A stretch of 5,077 nucleotides of DNA from Gemmatimonadaceae bacterium. Lineage in GTDB: Bacteria; Gemmatimonadota; Gemmatimonadetes; Gemmatimonadales; Gemmatimonadaceae. A model generated the notes under the pieces. The model was not told the origin of the DNA, ran no database searches, and worked only from the letters and a program-made list of their open reading frames with translations. Each line of letters begins with the position of its first letter. Within the stretch, counting starts at the first letter, position 1. Location: NCBI GenBank assembly GCA_013813605.1, contig JACCRL010000419.1, positions 1 to 5,077 of the forward strand, written 5' to 3'. The translations under genes and the position numbers were made by a program. Of the stretch, positions 1-5,077 are shown in pieces.

Positions 1-164
1 GCGGCGTTCTCGCGACGAATCCCTTCCGCCGACAGAAATTCGGTGACGACGACGTCGGCCCCAAAGCGGCGGCAGAGACGCCTGAATGGCGACTCGGAAA
101 CTCCCGCCATCGGTGCCAGGTAGAGCGGCACCGCGGCGTCGACGGCAAAGGGAAAACGCTTCAC
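1..164 (-). CDS. dus: tRNA-dihydrouridine synthase, N-terminal part (runs off left edge)
   Basis: This is the first 54 codons of a flavin-dependent tRNA-dihydrouridine synthase, which reduces specific uridines in the tRNA D-loop using FMN and NAD(P)H. The translation shows the family's N-terminal signature: LAPMAGVSESPFRRLCRR at residues 16-33 (the FMN-binding first strand and loop of the TIM barrel), followed by FGADVVVTEFLSAEGIRR. The pattern best fits the bacterial NifR3/DusB-like branch, but the subtype cannot be fixed from this fragment. The catalytic cysteine and the C-terminal RNA-binding domain lie outside the window. The start is set by an in-frame TAG at 176-174. The only usual start codon between it and the conserved region is GTG at 164-162, which places the APMAG motif at the normal distance from the N-terminus. 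There is no clear Shine-Dalgarno sequence, and a stem-loop ends 4 nt before the GTG. The gene is divergent from the ptsN-like gene. Confidence 0.9.
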   Translation of the reverse strand, partial: MKRFPFAVDAAVPLYLAPMAGVSESPFRRLCRRFGADVVVTEFLSAEGIRRENA

Positions 165-168
165 TATC

Positions 169-187
169 GGAAGCTAAGGGAGCTTCC
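169..187 (-). promoter_or_regulatory. Perfect 7-bp stem-loop immediately upstream of the dus start
   Basis: GGAAGCT (169-175) and AGCTTCC (181-187) form a perfect 7-bp inverted repeat around a 5-nt loop. In the dus transcript the hairpin would end 4 nt before the GTG start, where a ribosome must bind. No T-run follows on either strand, so it does not look like an intrinsic terminator. It could modulate dus translation, or it may be DNA-level or chance symmetry. The same DNA contains a weak minus-strand promoter match: TTGCAA at 199-194, a 17-bp spacer, and TAGCTT at 176-171. If that promoter were real, transcription would begin at or next to the GTG and the hairpin would not be transcribed. 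The two readings exclude each other. The repeat is seen directly; its function is inferred. Confidence 0.4.
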
Positions 188-208
188 AAGTGCTTGCAAC
201 ATCAGAGT

Positions 209-237
209 TTGACACTCGTGCCGGGCGCCGGTAACTT
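209..237 (+). promoter_or_regulatory. Putative sigma-70-type promoter for the ptsN-like gene
   Basis: A consensus -35 box TTGACA (209-214) is followed after exactly 17 bp by TAACTT (232-237), a 3-of-6 match to the -10 consensus. It lies in the only sizeable gap of the window. It predicts a start of transcription near 244 and a leader of about 35 nt before the ATG at 279. The element is flanked by a 7-bp inverted repeat, TCAGAGT (202-208) and ACTCTGA (255-261), which could be an operator half-site pair but is short and widely spaced. The perfect -35 box and ideal spacing support the call; the poor -10 box weakens it. Confidence 0.5.
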
Positions 238-267
238 GCTCGTTCGCGCCGCACACTCTGAGTTTTC

Positions 268-274
268 GGGGGAG
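268..274 (+). promoter_or_regulatory. Ribosome binding site of the ptsN-like gene
   Basis: The purine run GGGGGAG lies 4 nt before the ATG at 279 and matches the anti-Shine-Dalgarno well, although the spacing is short. It supports that ATG as the start, which also gives the normal EIIA N-terminus. Confidence 0.6.
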
Positions 275-278
275 CTGG

Positions 279-731
279 ATGGAGTTACGTGATTTTTTCT
301 CTGAAGAAGCCATAAAGCTGGAGCTCGAGGGCACCTCCAAGGACGAGATCCTCAAGGAGCTCATCGGCCTCCTCGGCCTCGACGAGAAGTCGCAGGGCAT
401 GCTGTTCAAGATGCTCAAGCGGCGCGAAAACCTCGGCTCAACCGGCATCGGGCGTGGCATCGCGATCCCCCACTGCCGCTCCCTGGTGGTTACGAAGCTG
501 CGCGTTGCGTTCGCGCGCAAGACGGGCGGCGTCGACTTCAAGGCGATCGACGAGAAGCCCGTCTACTTCTTTTTCCTGATCGTCGCGCCGCCGCTCGAGG
601 TTTCCAACCAGTACCTGCCGGTGCTTGGCAAGATCGCGCAGTTCAGCAAGGAGGCGGACGTTCCCGGGCGGCTCCTTAGCATCACGCAGCCGAGGGAGTT
701 CATGGAGTTGCTTGCGGAGAAGAGCCTCTAA
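279..731 (+). CDS. ptsN: PTS EIIA domain protein, EIIA-Ntr (PtsN)-like
   Basis: This 150-residue cytosolic protein consists of a single PTS EIIA type-2 (fructose/Ntr) domain, the normal length for stand-alone PtsN proteins. The N-terminal strand and helix (LRDFFSEEAIKLELEG..SKDEILKEL) lead to the active-site segment GSTGIGRGIAIPHCRS, where His65 is the histidine phosphorylated by HPr or NPr. A hydrophobic core strand (PVYFFFLIVAPP, 94-105) and a C-terminal helix (residues 137-147) complete the fold. No membrane segment is seen, and no EIIB, EIIC, HPr or EI gene is nearby. By analogy with PtsN it is more likely a regulatory phosphoacceptor (nitrogen, potassium or stress signalling) than part of a sugar transporter, but its target is not visible here. 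A plausible promoter and a good ribosome binding site precede it. It stands alone on the plus strand, divergent from dus and convergent with guaA, with 4 bp between stop codons. The family assignment is firm; the regulatory role is inferred. Confidence 0.92.
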   Translation: MELRDFFSEEAIKLELEGTSKDEILKELIGLLGLDEKSQGMLFKMLKRRENLGSTGIGRGIAIPHCRSLVVTKLRVAFARKTGGVDFKAIDEKPVYFFFLIVAPPLEVSNQYLPVLGKIAQFSKEADVPGRLLSITQPREFMELLAEKSL

Positions 732-735
732 GAAG

Positions 736-2280
736 TTATTCCCACTCGATGGTAGCCGGCGGTTTCGAACTGACGTCGTAAACCACGCGATTGATCCCCG
801 GCACCGAGTTGATGATCCGGTTCGACATGCGCGACAGCACCTCGTGCGTGAACGGGTACCAATCCGCCGTCATCCCGTCCGTACTGGTCACCGCGCGCAA
901 TCCAAGAACGTAGTCGTACGTCCGCTCGTCCCCCATCACACCCACACTGCGAACCGGCAGCAAGACCGCGAACGCCTGCCAGATCTCGTCGTACAACCCG
1001 GCCTCGCGAATCTCCTCCAGGTAGAGCGCATCCGCCGCGCGCAGCAGGTCGAGCTTCTGCTTCGTCACGTCGGATAGGACGCGAATGGCGAGCCCCGGCC
1101 CGGGGAACGGATGCCGGCCAACCATCTCCTCTGGCAGTCCGAGCTCGCGGCCGACGTTGCGCACCTCGTCCTTGAACAGCTCACGCAACGGCTCGATGAG
1201 CTTGAATTTCATGTCGGGCTTGAGCCCGCCGACGTTGTGGTGCGTCTTGATCGTCACCGAAGGCCCGCCGCGCGGCGCCGCCGACTCGATCACGTCGGGG
1301 TAGAGCGTCCCCTGGACGAGGAAGTCCACATCGTCACCCACCTTCGCCGCCGCATCCTCGAACACGTCGATGAAGGTGTGGCCGATGATCTTCCGCTTCT
1401 TCTCCGGATCCTCGACGCCGGCGAGCGCATCGAGAAACAGCTTCCCGGCGTCCACCGTCACCAGGCGCAGGCCAGTGTGCGGCCCGAATGTGCGCTCGAC
1501 CTGCGCCCGCTCGTTGAGCCGCAGCAATCCCGTATCGACGAAGATGCACGTCAGCTGCTCGCCGATCGCGCGATGCACGAGTGCCGCGGCGACAGATGAA
1601 TCAACGCCACCGGACAGTCCGCAGATCACGCGCGACTTGCCGGCGGTCTCTCGGATGCGGGTTATCTCCTCCTCGATGAACGCGCCCGCCGTCCACGTCG
1701 GCTCGGCGTTGCACACGCCGAACAAAAAGTTGGAGATGATCTCGCCGCCCCGCGGCGTGTGCGCAACTTCGGGATGGAACTGCACGCCATGGATCGGCCG
1801 GCGCTCGTGCCGGAACGCGCTGATCGGGTTCCCCCTGCTCTCCGCCGTCACTGTGTAACAGGGCGGTGGCTCCTCGATGTGATCGCCATGGCTAATCCAT
1901 GTCGTGACGCTCTCGCTCGCCGCGAACCCCGCGAACAGCCCGGCGGTCTCGAGAACACGCATGTCGGCGCGCCCGTACTCGCGGCGGTCGGATCTCTTCA
2001 CCTCGCCGCCTTCGAGATGCGCAATGAGCTGCATGCCGTAGCAGATGCCGAGCACGGGCGCGATGTCGAGGACGGCGCGGTCGGCGAGCGGTACGTTCTC
2101 GCCGTACACCGAGTTCGGGCCGCCGCTGAAGATGATTCCTGTCGGCTGCCACTCGCGCATCCAGTCGACGCTTCGCGTCGGGGGATGAATCTCGGAGTAC
2201 ACGCGGGCCTCCCGCACCCGGCGCGCGATCAACTGCGTGAACTGTGAGCCGAAATCGATGATGAGAATCCGGCTGCTCAT
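736..2280 (-). CDS. guaA: GMP synthase (glutamine-hydrolysing)
   Basis: This 514-residue enzyme converts XMP to GMP using ATP and ammonia released from glutamine, the last step of de novo guanine nucleotide synthesis. The N-terminal class I glutamine amidotransferase domain (about 4-190) has the nucleophile Cys80 in LGICYGMQL and the His169/Glu171 pair in QFHPEVAHT. The ATP-pyrophosphatase domain begins near 200 with the PP-loop LSGGVDSS (222-229). The C-terminal dimerisation/XMP-binding domain contains [15 protein letters not shown] (360-374), [11 protein letters not shown] (390-400) and the diagnostic end [11 protein letters not shown]. All expected catalytic residues are present and the length is normal. 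The ATG at 2280 was chosen because [21 protein letters not shown] is the standard N-terminus; an in-frame extension to 2355 only re-reads the upstream gene. The ATG overlaps the upstream stop as ATGA, and purine-rich GGAGAGG lies rather far upstream (16 nt), so translation is probably coupled. It is the last gene of the visible operon. Confidence 0.99.
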   Translation of the reverse strand: MSSRILIIDFGSQFTQLIARRVREARVYSEIHPPTRSVDWMREWQPTGIIFSGGPNSVYGENVPLADRAVLDIAPVLGICYGMQLIAHLEGGEVKRSDRREYGRADMRVLETAGLFAGFAASESVTTWISHGDHIEEPPPCYTVTAESRGNPISAFRHERRPIHGVQFHPEVAHTPRGGEIISNFLFGVCNAEPTWTAGAFIEEEITRIRETAGKSRVICGLSGGVDSSVAAALVHRAIGEQLTCIFVDTGLLRLNERAQVERTFGPHTGLRLVTVDAGKLFLDALAGVEDPEKKRKIIGHTFIDVFEDAAAKVGDDVDFLVQGTLYPDVIESAAPRGGPSVTIKTHHNVGGLKPDMKFKLIEPLRELFKDEVRNVGRELGLPEEMVGRHPFPGPGLAIRVLSDVTKQKLDLLRAADALYLEEIREAGLYDEIWQAFAVLLPVRSVGVMGDERTYDYVLGLRAVTSTDGMTADWYPFTHEVLSRMSNRIINSVPGINRVVYDVSSKPPATIEWE

Positions 2281-2765
2281 AGCGTGATGACTTCTACCTC
2301 TCCGGTCTCGAGGTCCAGGATCGCCGCCGTGCACTTGCCGTGCATCCAGCCGCACGCCTCGCCTGGGTTGATGACGAGCGTGTTGCCGACCTTCTTCTGC
2401 ACCTGGATGTGGGTGCTGCCGTGGATCACGAAGTCGTGGGACTCGACCGATCGCTCACTGACCTCGTTGAGCTCGTGGACGAGCAAAATGCTGTGACCGC
2501 CGACGTCGAAGCTGTGCGGTGACTCGTAGATCTCCGTCCCCATTCCCCGCGCCGCGTAGGCGTTCAGCGTCTCACGATCTCCGTCGTTCCGTCCGAACAC
2601 TCCGAGGAGCGCCATCTCCGCCTTGTGAAAGGGCGCCAGACAGAAAGGCGAGCAGTAATCGCCCGCGTGCATGACGATGCTGATGCCCTTTGCGGCGAGC
2701 TTCTCGACGAGATTCGCGACCGCCGGTACGCGGTCGTGGGTATCGGCCATGAGACCGATGCGCAC
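2277..2765 (-). CDS. YfcE/MJ0936-family metallophosphodiesterase with an altered GHTH motif
   Basis: This small cytosolic calcineurin-like phosphoesterase has 162 residues, the usual size for YfcE/MJ0936 proteins, which hydrolyse phosphodiesters in vitro with two metal ions. Physiological substrates are largely unknown. Visible motifs are the first-strand ligands D8-x-H10 (GLMADTHD), D36 in HAGDY, N60-D61 in FGRND, H97 in LLVHE, H119 in HGSTH, and the family's C-terminal INPGEACGW (132-140). The last metal-binding motif, normally GHTH, reads GSTH, so one expected ligand is Ser117; metal occupancy or activity may differ. The GTG at 2765 is the start. It is needed for the first beta strand RIGLMAD, a Shine-Dalgarno GGAGAG lies 8 nt upstream, and it directly follows the lysA stop (TAG-GTG). 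Its stop overlaps the guaA start. Operon position gives no clear hint of substrate. Confidence 0.9.
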   Translation of the reverse strand: MRIGLMADTHDRVPAVANLVEKLAAKGISIVMHAGDYCSPFCLAPFHKAEMALLGVFGRNDGDRETLNAYAARGMGTEIYESPHSFDVGGHSILLVHELNEVSERSVESHDFVIHGSTHIQVQKKVGNTLVINPGEACGWMHGKCTAAILDLETGEVEVITL

Positions 2766-4103
2766 CTAGCTCTCTCTCCAGTCGAGGTCGGCACGCTCGC
2801 CGCGCACGAGGTCGGCGTAGCTCTCGCGCTCGGTCACGACCGCGAAACGGGAGCCGTCGACGAGCACCTCAGGCGGCTTCGGCCGCGAATTGTAGTTGGA
2901 AGCCATCACGAAACCATACGCTCCCGTGGACCGTACCGCGAGAATGTCGCCGGGAGCGGCGTCGTCCACCTGGCGGTCGAGGGCGAGGAAATCGCCGCTC
3001 TCGCACACCGGTCCGACGACATCGGCCACCGTCGTCCGTCCGTTGGGTACGAGCGCCTCGATGCGGTGAAACGCATTGTAGTGCGACGGCCGCAGCAGCT
3101 CCGTCATCCCCGCGTCGGTGATGATGAACTGCTTTCCGCCGCTCCGCTTCCGGTAAAGCACGCGCGTGAGAAGTACGCCCGCGTTGCCGACGAGGAAGCG
3201 ACCCGGCTCGATGATGATGTTGAGGCCGGTGCCGCCGACGATCTCGCGTATCACTTCGCCAAACTTGCCGACATCAACTTCGGTTTCCGCGTTGTACGTG
3301 ACCGCGAGGCCGCCGCCGATGTCCAGGTGGGTGAGCTTCGCCTTCCCTCCCCGCTCGATCTCGGTACGGAGGTGGAGCAGCCGCTTGATACCGACCTCAT
3401 ACGGCGCGAATTGCGAGATCTGCGACCCGACGTGCATGTCGAGCCCAAGCAGGTCGATGTTCGGGAGCGCGATGGCGGTAGCCGCAACCGCGAGCGCTTC
3501 GTCGAAGGGGATGCCGAACTTCATCCCCTTCTCTCCGGTCCGCGTGTAAGGATGCGGAGTATCAACGAGCACTTCAGGGTTTACCCGCAGCGCGACCGGA
3601 GCGCGCATTCCGAGTCGCAGTGCAACGCGGTCGAGGACGTGGAGCTCTTCCTCGGACTCGACGTTGAACAGCAGCACTCCGGCGGCGAGCGCCTCCTCCA
3701 TCTCGCGCTCTGTCTTGCCGACGCCGCTGAACACGACGTCGGCCCCCTTGAACCCGGCCTTGAGCGCGCGGTACAGCTCTCCACCCGAGACGATATCGAG
3801 CCCCGCGCCGAGTTCGCGAAGCAGCTCGAGGATAGCGCGGCTCGAGTTCGCCTTCACGCTGTAGTGCAGGCGGTGACGGAGATTGCCGACCGCCTCGCTC
3901 AGGATACGGTACTGCTCCCGCACGGCAGCGCTGCTGTAGACGTAGGCAGGCGTGCCGATCTCATCAGCGATGCGCGCGAGCGGAACCTGCTCGCACGCCA
4001 GCCCGCTGGGCCCCGCGATGAACGCTGTCGCTGCCGTGGGCTCAGGCGGCGACGATGAAGCCGTCGCTTTCGCGGCGAGCGGCGTCAGTACGCCTTTGCC
4101 CAC
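2766..4103 (-). CDS. lysA: Diaminopimelate decarboxylase
   Basis: This PLP-dependent fold-type III enzyme decarboxylates meso-diaminopimelate to L-lysine, the final step of bacterial lysine synthesis. Numbered from the GTG at 4103 it has 445 residues. The alpha/beta-barrel domain starts near GTPAYVYS (50-57) and holds the PLP lysine K84 (HYSVKANSS), H224 (MHVGSQIS), the phosphate-binding GGGL (263-266) and EPGRFL (299-304). The C-terminal beta domain carries VCESGD with Cys367, contributed across the dimer, and GAYGF with Tyr396, followed by ASNYNSRPKPPEVLV. All expected active-site residues are present. No ATG exists near the expected start. GTG at 4103 has GAGG 4 nt upstream, overlaps the end of proS by 19 nt and leaves a low-complexity Ala/Ser/Thr/Pro-rich leader of about 27 residues. 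A CTG at 4088 is an alternative, and a far-upstream in-frame extension to 4244 lies inside proS. The stop abuts the next gene. Function is certain; the exact start is not. Confidence 0.96.
   Translation of the reverse strand: MGKGVLTPLAAKATASSSPPEPTAATAFIAGPSGLACEQVPLARIADEIGTPAYVYSSAAVREQYRILSEAVGNLRHRLHYSVKANSSRAILELLRELGAGLDIVSGGELYRALKAGFKGADVVFSGVGKTEREMEEALAAGVLLFNVESEEELHVLDRVALRLGMRAPVALRVNPEVLVDTPHPYTRTGEKGMKFGIPFDEALAVAATAIALPNIDLLGLDMHVGSQISQFAPYEVGIKRLLHLRTEIERGGKAKLTHLDIGGGLAVTYNAETEVDVGKFGEVIREIVGGTGLNIIIEPGRFLVGNAGVLLTRVLYRKRSGGKQFIITDAGMTELLRPSHYNAFHRIEALVPNGRTTVADVVGPVCESGDFLALDRQVDDAAPGDILAVRSTGAYGFVMASNYNSRPKPPEVLVDGSRFAVVTERESYADLVRGERADLDWRES
2774..2779 (-). promoter_or_regulatory. 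Shine-Dalgarno site inside the lysA 3' end for the phosphodiesterase GTG start
   Basis: On the minus strand GGAGAG lies 8 nt before the GTG at 2765, inside the last codons of lysA. It settles the choice of GTG over the internal ATG five codons later, and allows ribosomes to re-initiate straight after the lysA stop. Confidence 0.65.
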
Positions 4104-5077
4104 AGTGCCTCGCTTGTAGACGGGCGTGCACACCTGAGGCACGACGTCGGCGGATCGGCGGACCGGAATTCTTCGTCGGGAAGCACGCGGATCGTCGCCT
4201 TGGTCTCCTCCTTGATCTTCGCCTCGCAGGCAGGATCTCCGCACCAGCCGGCGTAAACGAATCCGCCCTCCCCTTCCATCAATTGGCGGAACTTGTCATA
4301 CGTGATCTCGCCACGGACGCTGTTCTGCTCGCGGCGATCGCGCGCGCTGATCAGCATCGATTCCTGGATCATGTGCAGCAGCTCGGCGCAGTCCTCGCCG
4401 ATCGAGTCGAGCGATCCGGGACGCTTTTCGCCGGTATCGCGGCGCACGAGCACAGCCTGGTTCTTCTCGAGGTCGCGCGGGCCGAGCTCGATGCGGAGCG
4501 GTATCCCCCTCAGCTCCCATTCGTAGTACTTCGCACCGGGCTTGATTCCCTCGCGGTCGTCGACGTGGACGCGGAGCCGGCCGGGGGAACGTCGCTCCCA
4601 TGCGAGCAGGCTCTCCTTGATCAGCACCGCCGCCGCGCGAACGCGGCCACGGTCTTCTTCGGACTTCCAGATCGGCACGATCACGATCTCGATCGGCGCC
4701 AGCAGGGGCGGAACGCGCAGTCCCTTGTCGTCACCGTGTGTCATCACCAGGCCGCCGACCATGCGCGTCGAAACACCCCAGCTCGTGTTCCAGGCGAACT
4801 CGGTGCCGCCTGCCTCAGTCTGGAACTTGAGATCGAACGCCTTGGCGAAGTTCTGCCCGAGGTTGTGCGACGTTCCGGCCTGGAGCGCCTTGTTGTCCTG
4901 CATCATGCCTTCACAGGAATAGGTGCGCAGCGCGCCGGCGAACTTCTCCGATTCCGTCTTCAGGCCTGTCACCACCGGCATCGCCATGTGCCCTTCCATG
5001 AAGTCACGGTACACGCCCAGCATCTTCCGAGTCTCCTCCTCGGCCTCGTCATGCGTCGCGTGCGCGGTGTGGCCTTC
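4085..5077 (-). CDS. proS: Prolyl-tRNA synthetase, archaeal/eukaryotic-like type (C-terminal 330 residues, runs off right edge)
   Basis: This is the C-terminal part of a class II prolyl-tRNA synthetase, which charges tRNA-Pro with proline. The window opens inside the catalytic core at EGHTAHATHDEAEEET, a proS hallmark. Next come the active-site stretch ending in FAWNTSWGVSTRMVGG and class II motif 3 with the conserved Arg and HGDDKGLRVPP (window residues about 94-123). An anticodon-binding domain starts at PIEIVIVPIW. The C-terminal zinc-binding-type domain has cysteines in GWCGDPAC and SCLRC, and the chain ends in WAKAY. That C-terminal domain and terminal tyrosine, and the absence of any bacterial-type editing insertion in this part, mark ProS type 3. 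The N-terminus, motif 1 and most of motif 2 are off the window, as is any promoter. It is the most upstream visible gene of the minus-strand operon, and its 3' end overlaps the lysA start by 19 nt. Confidence 0.98.
   Translation of the reverse strand, partial: EGHTAHATHDEAEEETRKMLGVYRDFMEGHMAMPVVTGLKTESEKFAGALRTYSCEGMMQDNKALQAGTSHNLGQNFAKAFDLKFQTEAGGTEFAWNTSWGVSTRMVGGLVMTHGDDKGLRVPPLLAPIEIVIVPIWKSEEDRGRVRAAAVLIKESLLAWERRSPGRLRVHVDDREGIKPGAKYYEWELRGIPLRIELGPRDLEKNQAVLVRRDTGEKRPGSLDSIGEDCAELLHMIQESMLISARDRREQNSVRGEITYDKFRQLMEGEGGFVYAGWCGDPACEAKIKEETKATIRVLPDEEFRSADPPTSCLRCARPSTSEALWAKAY

Noticed and set aside
221..231. GC-rich near-palindrome CCGGGCGCCGG between the putative -35 and -10 boxes
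   Set aside because: It is short, imperfect over its full length and unsurprising in this base composition; no T-run follows, so there is no case for a terminator or operator.
86..292. 68-codon plus-strand open frame crossing the dus start region
   Set aside because: It overlaps the conserved dus 5' end on the other strand and the EIIA promoter and start; the composition is Arg/Ala-rich without similarity to a known protein.
164..541. 125-codon minus-strand open frame covering the dus/ptsN gap and half of the EIIA gene
   Set aside because: It is antisense to the well-supported EIIA domain, has no recognisable motif, and runs across the promoter region.
1111..2247. Several 160-codon plus-strand frames antisense to guaA
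   Set aside because: They are mirror frames of guaA, whose full set of catalytic motifs on the minus strand explains the region.
2281..2355. In-frame 25-codon N-terminal extension of guaA
   Set aside because: It lies wholly inside the phosphodiesterase gene, gives an Arg/Gly/His-rich leader unlike any GMP synthase, and the ATG at 2280 gives the standard N-terminus and an ATGA junction.
2625..4058. A 477-codon open frame on the plus strand, antisense to lysA and part of the phosphodiesterase
   Set aside because: The translation is rich in Arg, Asp, Val and His without recognisable domains, as expected for the mirror frame of high-GC coding sequence. The opposite strand encodes intact LysA with all its active-site motifs.
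4104..4244. In-frame extension of lysA upstream into proS
   Set aside because: It would read through 141 bases of the conserved proS zinc-domain region in another frame and produce Arg-rich sequence unrelated to LysA; an overlap of this size is improbable.

Overview
This window shows ordinary bacterial housekeeping genes packed very tightly. The G+C content is high and almost every base is coding. Six genes are supported, two of them cut by the window edges. I found no RNA gene, mobile element, CRISPR array or long repeat, and no sign of recent transfer. The organism is a bacterium with an archaeal/eukaryotic-type (ProS type 3) prolyl-tRNA synthetase, the diaminopimelate route to lysine, and an EIIA-Ntr-like phosphotransfer protein with no sugar PTS genes beside it. 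A high-GC Gram-negative-type lineage such as Gemmatimonadota would fit, but that is a guess from general gene content and is not shown by the sequence.

Left part (1-731): the 5' end of a tRNA-dihydrouridine synthase gene runs leftward off the window from a GTG at 164. A divergent intergenic region of about 114 bp follows. It holds a sigma-70-like promoter facing right (TTGACA, 17 bp, TAACTT) and a perfect 7-bp stem-loop lying just ahead of the dus start. A stand-alone EIIA domain of 150 residues (ptsN-like), with its phosphorylatable histidine, occupies 279-731.

Central and right part (736-5077, minus strand): a compact set is read right to left as proS (prolyl-tRNA synthetase, C-terminal part), lysA (diaminopimelate decarboxylase), a small YfcE/MJ0936-type metallophosphodiesterase, and guaA (GMP synthase). 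The junctions are a 19-nt overlap (proS/lysA), a direct abutment TAG-GTG (lysA/phosphodiesterase) and a 4-nt ATGA overlap (phosphodiesterase/guaA). This is strong evidence for one transcript with coupled translation. The operon promoter lies outside the window. guaA and the EIIA gene converge with only 4 bp between their stop codons, so any terminator for one must sit inside the other.

Functionally the minus-strand genes feed protein synthesis (prolyl-tRNA, lysine) and guanine nucleotide synthesis, which suggests growth-linked co-expression. No new system is evident. The points most worth a second look are the phosphodiesterase, whose canonical GHTH metal motif reads GSTH, and the structured leader and start region of dus.
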